Assembly: GCA_025062235.1 (NCBI GenBank)
Contig: JANXAE010000017.1
Location: 1 to 36,583 of the forward strand
DNA: 36,583 bases
Direction: 5' to 3'
Origin: Bryobacteraceae bacterium
GTDB taxonomy: Bacteria; Acidobacteriota; Terriglobia; Bryobacterales; Bryobacteraceae
The translations under genes were made by a program, and so were the position numbers. Of the stretch, positions 16,738 through 25,447 are shown in pieces. Each line of letters begins with the position of its first letter. Within the stretch, counting starts at the first letter, position 1. The notes below the pieces were generated by a model, which ran no database searches, was not told the DNA's origin, and was given only the letters and a program-made list of their open reading frames with translations.

Positions 16738-18390
16738 ATGAGACTCGAGGGAGTTTTCCTGGGTTTGCTGTTGGTTTCGATACTTCCGGCGCAGAATCCG
16801 GTGGCGCCGGTCTTCCCCACGCCGTCCTATTTCCGCGAGCACTTCGTCACCCCCAAGGCGCGCGTGGAGTTGCAGCCTCCGGTCCGGTTCGAGGATTTCA
16901 TCGTCAACGGGACTCTGGAGCTGTCGCTACGGAACTATCTGGAGCTGGTTCTGGCCAACAACACCGAGATCCAGATCCAACGGCTCACGCTGGAGACGCC
17001 GCGCAACGCAATCCTGCGCGCGCTCGGCAGCTTCGATCCTTCGCTCAGCGCCAGCTTCAACAGCACCCGCACGCGCAGCCCCACCACCAGCGTGCTGCAG
17101 GGCGCCAACCTGCTCAGCCAGCTCAACCAGGTGGCCGACTTCCGGTACACCCAGCGGCTGGAGACGGGCACCATCTTCAACGTGGGCTTCAGCGGGACCA
17201 AGAACGCCTCCAACGACCAGTTCTCGACGTTCAACCCGGCTCTCAACGCCACGCTCACCTTCGGCTTCAGTCAGCCCCTGTTGAGGGATCGCAGCCCTTC
17301 GCTGGTACGGTTGCCGATCATGGTGGCGCGGAGCCAGCTGCGGCGCAGCGAGTACGAGCTGCGGGACCAGTTGATGCGCCTGATCGAACAGGCGGAACTG
17401 GCCTACTGGGCGGTGATCGAGTCGCGCGAGCGTCTGCGGGTGCAGGAAGAGTTCCTCAAGCTGCGCGAGGCCGCCCTGAAGCGCTCGCAGCGCGAGTTGG
17501 AATTGGGCGCTTTGTCGCCCCTGGAAATCTACCGACCTCAACAGGAGTACGCCACGGCCGAAATCCAGGTGACGCAGTTCCGCTACCAGCTAGCCCAGCG
17601 GGAGGACGCCCTGCGCCGCCAGATGGGCGCCGATCTGGATCCGCAGATTCGCCGCCTGCCCATCGTGCTCACCGAGACGGTCTCGCCGCTGCTGGACACT
17701 CAACCGCTGGACCGCGAGACTCTCGTCGAGCTCGCGCTGGCCAACCGTCCGGACCTGAAGGCGCAGTTGCAAACCCTGGACATTGACGACCTCAACATCC
17801 GCTCGGCGGCCAACCGTCTCAAGCCCGATCTCCGGCTTACCGGCGAATACAGCGCCCGCGGCCGCGGCGGCTGGTTCTACGAGAGGGCCAACGTCTTCGG
17901 CCAGTCGCAGATCGTCCGCACCGTGCCGGGCGGATTCCGCGACGCCCTCGATCAGCTCTTCAGCTTCGGACTGCCCACCTATCGCTTCGGCCTCACCCTT
18001 ACGCTCCCCCTGCGCGACCGCGCCGCGCAGGCGGACCTGGCCGACGCGCTCGTGCGCAAGAAGATGGACGCCCTGAGGGCGCGCAGCCTCGAGCAACAGA
18101 TCCGGCTCGAGGTGTTGAACGCCATCAGCCAGGTCGAGTCCGCCAAGGCGGGCGTGCAGCAGGCCCGGGTAGCGCTCGAATTCGCGCAGAAGGACTTCGA
18201 GGCCGAACAGAAGCGTTACGATCTGGGGGTGAGCATCCTCTACTTCGTGCTGGAAGCCCAGACGCGTCTCACCAACGCCCAGGCCACGCTGGTCACGCAG
18301 ACCATCGCCTACCGGCGCGCGTTGCTGAACCTGCTGCGCGTGACCGGCCAGTTGCTGGACGAACGCGGCATCGTGGTCAACGGCTCCTGA
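16738..18390 (+). CDS. TolC-family outer-membrane efflux protein
   Basis: A 550-residue outer-membrane channel subunit that would complete the adaptor-permease export system. The signal peptide is MRLEGVFLGLLLVSILPAQ. Two OEP repeats follow: the first helical/strand unit about 55-310 (LSLRNYLELVLANNTEIQIQ, ELGALSPLEIYRPQQEYATA) and the second about 335-545 (LVELALANRPDLKAQLQTL, RYDLGVSILYFVLEAQTRL, AYRRALLNLLRVTGQLL). ATG 16738 is chosen because GGAG lies 8 nt upstream and it gives a clean signal peptide. ATG 16696, overlapping the permease stop and preceded by GAGG, is an alternative that adds 14 residues. It is the last gene of the export operon; a short GC hairpin follows the stop. Confidence 0.92.
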   Translation: MRLEGVFLGLLLVSILPAQNPVAPVFPTPSYFREHFVTPKARVELQPPVRFEDFIVNGTLELSLRNYLELVLANNTEIQIQRLTLETPRNAILRALGSFDPSLSASFNSTRTRSPTTSVLQGANLLSQLNQVADFRYTQRLETGTIFNVGFSGTKNASNDQFSTFNPALNATLTFGFSQPLLRDRSPSLVRLPIMVARSQLRRSEYELRDQLMRLIEQAELAYWAVIESRERLRVQEEFLKLREAALKRSQRELELGALSPLEIYRPQQEYATAEIQVTQFRYQLAQREDALRRQMGADLDPQIRRLPIVLTETVSPLLDTQPLDRETLVELALANRPDLKAQLQTLDIDDLNIRSAANRLKPDLRLTGEYSARGRGGWFYERANVFGQSQIVRTVPGGFRDALDQLFSFGLPTYRFGLTLTLPLRDRAAQADLADALVRKKMDALRARSLEQQIRLEVLNAISQVESAKAGVQQARVALEFAQKDFEAEQKRYDLGVSILYFVLEAQTRLTNAQATLVTQTIAYRRALLNLLRVTGQLLDERGIVVNGS

Positions 18391-18392
18391 AA

Positions 18393-18405
18393 CCGGCCGG
18401 GCCGG
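18393..18405 (+). terminator. Short GC hairpin after the TolC-like gene
   Basis: CCGGCCGGGCCGG, two bases after the stop codon, can form a five-base stem (CCGGC/GCCGG) with a three-base loop. No U-tract. It separates the export operon from mutL and may be a weak terminator. Confidence 0.25.
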
Positions 18406-18438
18406 ACGGGCTTGCGGATCGTGGTCCAATAGGGAGCA

Positions 18439-20346
18439 ATGGGCCGCATCCGCATCCTCCCCGACGAGGTTGCCAACAAGATCGCCGCGGGAGAGGTGGT
18501 CGAGCGCCCGGCCTCGGTCGTCAAGGAGCTGCTGGAGAACTCTCTCGACGCGGGCGCGACCGAAGTACGGATCGAAGTAGCGGCAGGAGGACGCCGCCTG
18601 GTCCGCGTGGCCGACGACGGCTGCGGCATGGGCCGCGACGACGCCCTGCTGGCCTTCGAGCGCCACGCCACCAGCAAGCTGCGCGAGGCGCGCGATCTGC
18701 TCGCCATCTCCAGTTTGGGCTTCCGCGGCGAGGCGCTGCCTTCGATCGCGGCCGTCTCGCGCCTGACCCTGGAGACGCGCGCGGCGGACGAGCCGACGGG
18801 CACGCGCGTCGAGGTCGCAGGCGGCAGGATCCTTCGCGTGAGCGAGATCGCGCTGGCGCCTGGCACCGCCGTCGCGGTACGCGACCTCTTCTACAACATG
18901 CCCGCGCGGCGCAAGTTCCTCCGTTCGGAGCAGACCGAGCTGGCCCACATCGCCTCGCTCGTCACCCAATACAGCCTCGCCTACCCCGAGAAAAGTTTCT
19001 CCCTGCGTCACGAGGCACGAACGCTGCTCGAGGTCACACCCGTCGCGCGCCTGCGCGACCGCGTCTACCAGGTCTTCGGTAGCGAGCTGTTGGAAGAGCT
19101 CGTGGACCTGGGGGTGCGGGAACGGGCCCTCGAGACGCCTGCCGACCGTGAGGGTCGGGCGCCCGCAGCCCCGACCGGTGCAGTCTTCCGCCTGCGCGGC
19201 TTCGTTTCGCAGCCCCACCACCAGAGACCGAACCGCAACTCCATCTACCTGTTCGTGAACCGTCGTCTGATACGCGACCGGTTGCTGATGCACGCGCTGC
19301 TGGCTGCGTACCGCAACCTCGCCCCGCCGGACGTCTTTCCCTTCGCGCTGCTGTTTCTCGAGTGCGACCCCAGCGAGGTAGACGTGAACGTGCACCCGGC
19401 CAAGACCGAGGTTCGCTTCCGCCATTCCGCGTTCGTGCACGATTTCGTGTGCGATGCGGTGCGCGAAGCGCTGGCGGAAGCGCGGCCTGTCTCGGCGATA
19501 CCCCTGCCCGCACCGGCGCAGCCGGCTGTGGGACTGCCCTACTCGGAATACTCGCAACACGCGCTGGATGAAGCCTGGCGGGCCTGCCAAGGGAGCGGAG
19601 CGCCGCTGCTGCCGCAGCAGGCGGGAGAGGAAACGCCGTGGGCTGGTGCAGACCCCGGTCCCTTCGTCGCCCCGGAGCGGGCCGAGGGACTCAGGTTGCC
19701 GCTGCCCGAGACACACCGCGGCTTCCCGCCGGAATGGCTGGAGGAGGCTGTGGTCTCGATGGCGAACATCGCCGAGTTGCGGCCTCTCGGCCAGATTCGT
19801 GATAGCTTCATCGTGGCCGCTGGTCCGGACGGTCTTTGGCTGGTGGACCAGCACGTGGCGCACGAGCGCATCCTGTTCGAGAAGTTCCTCAAGCGGCGCC
19901 AGCAAGGGCGGGTGGAAACGCAGTCTCTGCTGACTCCGCTGATTCTCGCGCTCACGCCCGCGCAACAGGCCGACTACGAACGCATCGCGGCAGAGCTCCA
20001 GGCGGCCGGATTCGAGATCGAACCCTTCGGCGGCCGAACCATCGCCGTCAAGGCTGCCCCCGCGGGGATCCCACCCGCGGATCTGGAGAAGGCGCTGCTC
20101 GAAGTGCTGGAGCCAGCCGACGAGGATTGGCGCAGGGCCCCGCTCGAAGACCTCCGGCGCAGGATCGCCGCGGCGCTCGCCTGCCGGGCGGCGATCAAGA
20201 TCAACACGCCCCTGGAAACGGCCCGTATGGAGTGGTTGCTGCGCGCGCTCGCGGCCGCCGAGCATCCCATGAGCTGCCCGCACGGCCGTCCCACCGTCCT
20301 GCGCTATCCCATGCGCGAGATCCTGAGGGCGTTCCGGCGGATTTGA
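18439..20346 (+). CDS. mutL: DNA mismatch repair protein MutL
   Basis: A 635-residue MutL. The N-terminal GHKL ATPase has the family motifs VVERPASVVKELLENSLDAG, DDGCGM, FERHATSK and SLGFRGEALPSIAAVS. A transducer domain follows, with LFYNMPARRKFL and VNVHPAKTEVRF. After a variable linker (about 350-440) comes the C-terminal dimerisation/endonuclease domain. It carries the metal-binding endonuclease motif DQHVAHERILFE (470-481), the ACRAAIK segment near C582, and CPHGRPT starting at C613. This is the nicking type of MutL found in bacteria without MutH. The usual DQHA is DQHV here, a conservative change. The start ATG has GGGAG unusually close upstream. It is a stand-alone gene; its stop is 9 bp from that of the convergent neighbour. 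Confidence 0.97.
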   Translation: MGRIRILPDEVANKIAAGEVVERPASVVKELLENSLDAGATEVRIEVAAGGRRLVRVADDGCGMGRDDALLAFERHATSKLREARDLLAISSLGFRGEALPSIAAVSRLTLETRAADEPTGTRVEVAGGRILRVSEIALAPGTAVAVRDLFYNMPARRKFLRSEQTELAHIASLVTQYSLAYPEKSFSLRHEARTLLEVTPVARLRDRVYQVFGSELLEELVDLGVRERALETPADREGRAPAAPTGAVFRLRGFVSQPHHQRPNRNSIYLFVNRRLIRDRLLMHALLAAYRNLAPPDVFPFALLFLECDPSEVDVNVHPAKTEVRFRHSAFVHDFVCDAVREALAEARPVSAIPLPAPAQPAVGLPYSEYSQHALDEAWRACQGSGAPLLPQQAGEETPWAGADPGPFVAPERAEGLRLPLPETHRGFPPEWLEEAVVSMANIAELRPLGQIRDSFIVAAGPDGLWLVDQHVAHERILFEKFLKRRQQGRVETQSLLTPLILALTPAQQADYERIAAELQAAGFEIEPFGGRTIAVKAAPAGIPPADLEKALLEVLEPADEDWRRAPLEDLRRRIAAALACRAAIKINTPLETARMEWLLRALAAAEHPMSCPHGRPTVLRYPMREILRAFRRI

Positions 20347-20357
20347 GCCGCGCGGCT
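20346..20357. terminator. Perfect GC palindrome between convergent stops
   Basis: AGCCGCGCGGCT is a perfect 12-bp palindrome filling the 9-bp gap between the mutL TGA (20344-20346) and the TAG of the minus-strand gene (20358-20356). It could act as a bidirectional hairpin; no U-run is present. Confidence 0.4.
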
Positions 20358-21591
20358 ACTCCAGTCTCAGCAGCACGCCGGCCCCGGGCGCCAGCCAGTC
20401 CATCTCGCGGCCGAAAGGTTCCTCACGGCCCGAGTACGGCGAGACGCGGAACAGCTTGCGGCCTTCGGGCTTGGTGCGGATGCGGAACTGGAACGAGTTG
20501 TTCAGATCCTTGTTCACCAGCAGAATGTACGGGCGGCCCTCCTGGTCTTCGAACTCACCCACCAGAAAACGCCCCATCACAGGAGGACGAACGTAACGCT
20601 GGGTCATCTCGACTCCGGCGAGGAAGCGGCTCTCCGCCAGGTAGCGGCCCTGATCGGGCACGTCCGGATAGTGATAGACCCCGGTGCTGCGCAATCGGGT
20701 GATGGTGGGCGCCAGAGCGTGCAACTGGAGGTTGATACGCCGGAGCATGTCCCAGGTGGCGGTGCGATTCCCGAACTGATCCACCGCACCCAGCCGGTAG
20801 TTGCCGACGTGCGGAGTCAAATACGTGAAGTACTGGATGCCCCGTCCCCCGTAGGCCAGCGTGGCGTACGCCTGCAAATGGAAGGTGGCGTCGGAAGGCT
20901 CCATGTAGTTGAAATGCGCGTTGGCCAGCACGCAGTTCCAGAACGGCTTTCCCGTTTCGAGCGAATGCCGGCGGATGATTTCCAGGTTGGTGTAGAAGGA
21001 GTCCATCATCTCGCCGCCTACCAGCGAGTAGTTGTCGTAGCTGATGAACGGCGCCTTGATCACATCCACCAGCATGCGGACGTAAGCGTCGTAGCCGGGG
21101 ACGCCGAGGCGCTCGGGAGCGACGCGGTGGGGAAACAGATTCACGTAGGGCCACTTGCCGGGCATGACCTCCAGCAGGATGGCAGCCACCTTGCCCAGGC
21201 CAGGCATCAGCGAGGCGTGGGGTTCGTCTCGCAAGTAAAAACCGAGCGCGGCGGGATTGTCTCCGATCTCGCGGGCCAGTTCGCGTGCGTTGCGCCGGAT
21301 CTCGTCTTCGGGCGGCAGTTTCTCCCAATCGTAGCCGTTGGCGCGCTTGTCCGAGACGAAACAATAAAGGCCGGCGGCGCGAACCTTCTCGAGGTCAGCT
21401 ACGCGGCAGAATCCGGAGATGTTCAGACCTGCCTCTTTCATGAGGCGCAGTTGTTCCGGATCGGAGGGCGAACTGCCCCAAGCCATGATGGCGAATGCCC
21501 GGGGATCCACGCGTTCGGGTTGTGCGATCCACTGGGCTGCAGCGAGGCCCGCCAGGGCGAACGCGACGGAGATGCGTTTCATGCGAACCAT
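20356..21591 (-). CDS. Secreted TIM-barrel glycoside-hydrolase-like protein
   Basis: A 411-residue protein with an N-terminal signal peptide (MVRMKRISVAFALAGLAAAQ). The body looks like a (beta/alpha)8 glycosidase fold. LGFYLRDEPHASLMPGLGK has a DEP motif at a strand end, as in clan GH-A-like enzymes; later come FISYDNYS, FWNCVLANAHFNYMEP, LAYGGRGIQYFTYLTP and a C-terminal beta domain (GRPYILLVNKDLNNSFQFRI). I do not recognise a named family, so substrate and activity are unassigned. It starts 1 bp after the stop of the GT2/GT4 fusion gene, so it is the last gene of the same operon and may trim or remodel the glycan made by the locus. ATG 21582 (MKRIS) is an alternative start. Confidence 0.72.
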   Translation of the reverse strand: MVRMKRISVAFALAGLAAAQWIAQPERVDPRAFAIMAWGSSPSDPEQLRLMKEAGLNISGFCRVADLEKVRAAGLYCFVSDKRANGYDWEKLPPEDEIRRNARELAREIGDNPAALGFYLRDEPHASLMPGLGKVAAILLEVMPGKWPYVNLFPHRVAPERLGVPGYDAYVRMLVDVIKAPFISYDNYSLVGGEMMDSFYTNLEIIRRHSLETGKPFWNCVLANAHFNYMEPSDATFHLQAYATLAYGGRGIQYFTYLTPHVGNYRLGAVDQFGNRTATWDMLRRINLQLHALAPTITRLRSTGVYHYPDVPDQGRYLAESRFLAGVEMTQRYVRPPVMGRFLVGEFEDQEGRPYILLVNKDLNNSFQFRIRTKPEGRKLFRVSPYSGREEPFGREMDWLAPGAGVLLRLE

Positions 21592-21592
21592 C

Positions 21593-24289
21593 TTATTCGT
21601 CCGCGAGCGCGCGGTAAAGCTCAGCCTGGAGGCGTGCGATCCGGTCCCAGCCGTAGTCGCGCTCGGCGGTGGCCCGTGCGGCGTGCCCGAGCGTGCGGCG
21701 GAGGCCTGGATCGAGCAGCAGCCGGCGAACCGCGGCGGCGAACTCCTCGGGGGTGTCGGCCACGAGAAGGTCGCTTCCGGCTTGGAGATCCAGCCCGTGG
21801 ATGCCAGCCCGCGTGGAGACGATCGCCTTGCCCATGGCCATGGCTTCGAGGATCTTGATGTTCGTTCCCGCCGATGCCACCAACGGTGCAATGACCACGC
21901 TGGCGCGGGCATAGGCCGGGCGCGGGTCGGCAACGAAATCCTCTACCTCGACGCCGGGGCGTGAGAGTTCGACCACGGCGTGCTCGCGGTAGCGCCCCAG
22001 GTACAGGCGGTGATTGTGGCCGGCGATCACGTGAAGCGCAGGCTCGAGGTCCGCGAGCCGAGGCCAGATTTCGCGCAGGAAGAACTCCATGGCCAGCAGG
22101 TTGGGCAGATGAGCGAACGAGCCAATGAACAGCAGGCGCTTCGGCTCGGGCTCGACCGCTGCCGGGCGGAAGCGATCGAGGTCCACGCCGTTGGGCAGGC
22201 AGGCGACGCGACGGGCTCCGCGGACCATGCGCCGGTCGCGCTCGGACATGACCACGACGCAATCCACCTTCTTCCATGCGGCGGTCTCGAATCTCACCCA
22301 TCGCTCGTACTGCCGGCGCGCTTCCCAATCCTGGGTCAACTCCGCCAGCTGGCGGTGCAAATCGAAGGTGACGTCGTGCTCGACGAGGACGGTCCTGGCA
22401 CCTGCGGCCTCGTCAGCATACTGGGCCATGGGAGTGAACTCGAGCTGGAGCAGCCTGGGGCGCCACTTACGCACGGTCTGCCGCAAGGCGGCGCGGAAGG
22501 CAGGCGCCGCGTGCTCGACGACCATGTCCGGCAGCTTGCTGGCGGGACGCAAGTGCGTGCCCGTCCGCCGCACCTGGACGATCTCTGCGCAGATGGCGGC
22601 CAGTTCGGGCGGCGGTGGGGCGAGTTCTTCGGCGAAGGCCACCAGCACCACGTCGTACTCGGCGGCGGCCCGCCGCATCAGGTTGTACATGCGGACCGCT
22701 CCGCCGTGCGAGAGCGGGAAAGGCAAGTAGGGGCTGGCCACCAGGACCACGGCTCGGCCCTTCGGGCTCGCACCGGGAAACACAGCGATCTCACCGCTGC
22801 CTGCTCCGAGCGCCAGCTCGTCGCTCCAACCCGAAGCCATCGCGGGGCGTCGCACGAGCAAAGCAGCGCGCCACGCCTCGCGCAGGGCCGCCAGCGCCGG
22901 GCCCGACCCGTAGGCCGCGCGCCGGTTGAGCCGCTCGATCGCCTCAGCCCACAAAGCGGCGAAGACGCGCGCCGATCCCACGGAACGCGCAAGGAACCGC
23001 AGGTAGTTGGTCTCGAGCAGGCGATTCAGTTCCTCTTCGCTGTAGTAACGCGAGGTCGTCGCGCGGTGTTTGTGCAACACGCGCGCCTCCGCGACGTAGA
23101 CCGTGGGCCAACCGCGCAACCAGGCGCGGTATCCGACGTCGAGGTCCTCCACGTAGGCGGGACGATAGCTTTCGTCCAATCCCCCGAGGCTCCGGAGCTT
23201 CCTGGCGTCGTACATCGAGCAGCCGCCGCTGCCATAAAGCACGTATGTCCAAGTCTCGCCCGGCAGGGGCGTTTCGCAGCGGAGGGGGAAATCATCCCGC
23301 CCGCGGCGCAACGGCGGTGGCAGGACTGCCTTGCCGGTCTCCTGCCGGCGAACGCCCTCGGGGAACATGATCTGGGCCGTGGCGCAGAACAGGTCGGGCA
23401 CGCGATCGAAAGCCGCGCGCAGGGCGCGGAAGAAGCCCGGCTCGATCGCCATGTCGTTGTTGAGCAGGCAGACATGCGAGTAGCGCGCCAGGGCGAGGCC
23501 GCGGTTGACCGCTTGGGCAAAACCGAGCGGTTCCGGGCTGACGTCCACGATCACACCCGGGAAGCGTTCCCGCAGGAAGCCGGCCGTGGCGTCGTTGGAT
23601 CCGTTGTCCACGACGAGGACCTCCGAGGCGAACCCGGCCAGATCGGCGAGCACGGGCGGCAGCATGGAAGCGAGAAGATGCCTGCCGTTGCGCGAGGGAA
23701 TGATCACCGAAATGCCGTCGGGCATGGGTGCACCCGAAGCGGAGTCGCGCCCCGCGGGCAGCAGCATCTTCAAGGCGGCGACCACCCATCCCGCCAGCCG
23801 GGCCGCGCAGTGCAGCAGGGGCCTGCGCCACTGGCTGGGGCGCGCCATGCGCCAAACGAACGTATAGAGGCGTCCGCCCGGGTGCGTCTCGAAGACCACG
23901 AGATTCCGCAAGCGCCAAGCGAAATGCCGCACGATCAGGGGAAGGCAGCGCGGGCGCAGCATCCAATGGTCGAGATTCTCGTTGTATACGAGGAGCCGGA
24001 GGGGCGCGATCAGGAACGCGATGACGCGCAGGCGGCGGTAGGGGAGGTTGGGTGCGAGCATCACCGCAGCGAAACGGATGTGGCGGCCGCGCAAAGCCGC
24101 CCGGCAGCGGCGCCAGTTCAGCCAGAACCCCTGAAGCGGGTGATAGGGAATCCAGCGCCCTTCGGGAGGGGGGAACTCCGAGACCACGTAAAGCGGCAGA
24201 CTTTTTTCGAGCGCCTGGAAACGGCGAATCAGCTCGGAGTTGAGCTCTTCGGTCCCGGTTGCGAAGACGACCAAGACGGGCAGTTTCAA
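21593..24289 (-). CDS. Glycosyltransferase fusion: N-terminal domain + GT2 + GT4
   Basis: An 898-residue multidomain glycosyltransferase. Residues 1-190 form an unassigned domain (LVVFATGTEELNSELIRRF at the N-terminus), rich in aromatics and arginine, with a possible membrane-associated helix (VIAFLIAPLRLLVY). Residues 193-440 are a GT2 domain: GISVIIPSRNG, VLVVDNGSND, the metal-binding LLNNDM (277-279), and EDLDVGYRAW with the likely acid E381/D382. Residues 513-898 are a GT4-type GT-B domain: SPYLPFPLSHGGAVRM, CLPNGVDLDRF, FIGSFAHLPN and the nucleotide-sugar-binding TNIKILEAMAMGKAIV. The start TTG 24289 overlaps the upstream stop (TTGA) with GGAA 6 nt before it; upstream in-frame sequence is the shadow of the previous gene. 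One polypeptide could add two successive sugars of a repeat unit. It is the middle gene of a three-gene minus-strand operon. Confidence 0.87.
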   Translation of the reverse strand: MKLPVLVVFATGTEELNSELIRRFQALEKSLPLYVVSEFPPPEGRWIPYHPLQGFWLNWRRCRAALRGRHIRFAAVMLAPNLPYRRLRVIAFLIAPLRLLVYNENLDHWMLRPRCLPLIVRHFAWRLRNLVVFETHPGGRLYTFVWRMARPSQWRRPLLHCAARLAGWVVAALKMLLPAGRDSASGAPMPDGISVIIPSRNGRHLLASMLPPVLADLAGFASEVLVVDNGSNDATAGFLRERFPGVIVDVSPEPLGFAQAVNRGLALARYSHVCLLNNDMAIEPGFFRALRAAFDRVPDLFCATAQIMFPEGVRRQETGKAVLPPPLRRGRDDFPLRCETPLPGETWTYVLYGSGGCSMYDARKLRSLGGLDESYRPAYVEDLDVGYRAWLRGWPTVYVAEARVLHKHRATTSRYYSEEELNRLLETNYLRFLARSVGSARVFAALWAEAIERLNRRAAYGSGPALAALREAWRAALLVRRPAMASGWSDELALGAGSGEIAVFPGASPKGRAVVLVASPYLPFPLSHGGAVRMYNLMRRAAAEYDVVLVAFAEELAPPPPELAAICAEIVQVRRTGTHLRPASKLPDMVVEHAAPAFRAALRQTVRKWRPRLLQLEFTPMAQYADEAAGARTVLVEHDVTFDLHRQLAELTQDWEARRQYERWVRFETAAWKKVDCVVVMSERDRRMVRGARRVACLPNGVDLDRFRPAAVEPEPKRLLFIGSFAHLPNLLAMEFFLREIWPRLADLEPALHVIAGHNHRLYLGRYREHAVVELSRPGVEVEDFVADPRPAYARASVVIAPLVASAGTNIKILEAMAMGKAIVSTRAGIHGLDLQAGSDLLVADTPEEFAAAVRRLLLDPGLRRTLGHAARATAERDYGWDRIARLQAELYRALADE

Positions 24290-25380
24290 ATCAGTTCCTG
24301 CCAGCGAGGCTGGAAGCAGCCAGTCCGCCGCAACCGCCACATCTCGAGCGCCTGTACGGCGAAGGCGGTCGTGTAGGGATTCACAAAAGGCATCCAGGCG
24401 CCCGCCCTCCGTCCGAAACGGAAACCGCCGCGGACACGGCGATCGGCTTCCTGCGCCTGATAGTCGAGGATGCGCTGCACCTGGCGCTCGGCTTCCTGCT
24501 CGTCGAGTTTCCGAACGCCCAGGGCGTCGGCGTAGAGCTTCACCCGCAGCAGTTGCGCCCTCACGTCGCCACGCTCGAAGGCTGGTGCGATCCGCTCGAG
24601 CAGGTCCGTGACCCGTTCGATGCCTTCGCCGAGGACGCGACGGCAGTCGGCCCGCTCCGTGCACGCCAACAGCCCTTCGAGGAAGTACAGATACGCGTGC
24701 AGCCGGTCCATCGCCGCGGGCCCGGCGTCCGGAGGGAGGAAGCGCGCGTGCGTCGCCAGCGCGTACTCGAGCGCCCGCCTCCAGGCATCTTCGAACTCAC
24801 CTACGAAGCCGGCCAGTTCCAGCTCGAGCCAAGCCAGCGCGGCCTTCAGATGGTAGCAGCCGGGATTTCGCGACCACCGCTCGTCGGCCGGCGCGGGCTC
24901 CAAACCGGGGAGCACGAGAGCGGCGCGGAAGCCATCCTCAGCGGGGAACAGGCGAGCCATGGCCAGGCCGCACCGGTGAGCCGCCTCGAGGAACTCCTGG
25001 CGGCCGGTAAGACGCCAGAGCGATGTCAGGCCGCGCACTACGATGGCGTTGTCGAAGAAGTACGTCAGGGGTTCGGCAGAATCACCGTCCGAAGCGTATT
25101 CGAAAGGGAACACTCCGGAGGCCGGATCCCGCGCGCGAAGCAACAGGAAGTTCCCCGCGCGCGTGGCCGCCTCGCGCAAGCGCTCGTCGCCGCACAACCG
25201 GAACAGCCAAACCAGCGTGCTGGCCACGTAGCCGGTGATCTCGGTCGAAACACGATAGTTGGCCTGCAAATCCGTGCGGTAGTAGCGGGCGACGCCTCCG
25301 GAAGGTTCCTGGATGCCGGACTCCAAGAACCACTGGGCGGCAGCCTGTCGTGCGCGGAGGCATGCGGCTTCGAGCGACAA
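24286..25380 (-). CDS. Helical-barrel-like protein of the polysaccharide locus, function unknown
   Basis: A 364-residue protein, no signal peptide. Repeating helix-pair segments with WLF, YVASTLVWLFRLCGDERLREAA, SLWRLTGRQEFLEAAHRCG and LHAYLYFLEGLLAC suggest an (alpha/alpha)6 toroid like those of six-hairpin glycosidases and epimerases. FEYASDGDSAEPLTYFFDNA may hold acidic catalytic residues, but I cannot assign a family. Start: TTG 25380, with AGGGGG 8 nt upstream and about 27 nt after the predicted transcription start of an extended -10 promoter (25422-25414). The open frame continues to 25482 but that part would be untranscribed or overlap the aminotransferase end. First gene of the operon with the GT fusion, whose start it overlaps by 4 bp. 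Confidence 0.68.
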   Translation of the reverse strand: MSLEAACLRARQAAAQWFLESGIQEPSGGVARYYRTDLQANYRVSTEITGYVASTLVWLFRLCGDERLREAATRAGNFLLLRARDPASGVFPFEYASDGDSAEPLTYFFDNAIVVRGLTSLWRLTGRQEFLEAAHRCGLAMARLFPAEDGFRAALVLPGLEPAPADERWSRNPGCYHLKAALAWLELELAGFVGEFEDAWRRALEYALATHARFLPPDAGPAAMDRLHAYLYFLEGLLACTERADCRRVLGEGIERVTDLLERIAPAFERGDVRAQLLRVKLYADALGVRKLDEQEAERQVQRILDYQAQEADRRVRGGFRFGRRAGAWMPFVNPYTTAFAVQALEMWRLRRTGCFQPRWQELI

Positions 25381-25413
25381 TCTCTCAACCCCCTGATCTG
25401 CGGAGAACACGCG

Positions 25414-25422
25414 ATTATAGCA
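25414..25422 (-). promoter_or_regulatory. Extended -10 promoter of the GT-fusion operon
   Basis: Minus strand TGCTATAAT is a perfect extended -10 element (TGn plus TATAAT). No good -35 is seen, as expected for extended -10 promoters. The transcription start would be near 25407, just upstream of the AGGGGG ribosome site and TTG start at 25380. Confidence 0.55.
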
Positions 25423-25447
25423 CCCGCCGATGGGCTGGCATTCGCCC

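Noticed and set aside
17590-20283. An 897-codon open frame on the minus strand opposite the TolC-like gene and mutL
   Set aside because: Antisense to clear TolC and MutL coding sequence; no recognisable motifs and no ribosome site.
21980-24376. A 798-codon plus-strand open frame opposite the glycosyltransferase fusion
   Set aside because: Antisense shadow; the minus strand shows GT2 and GT4 motifs throughout.
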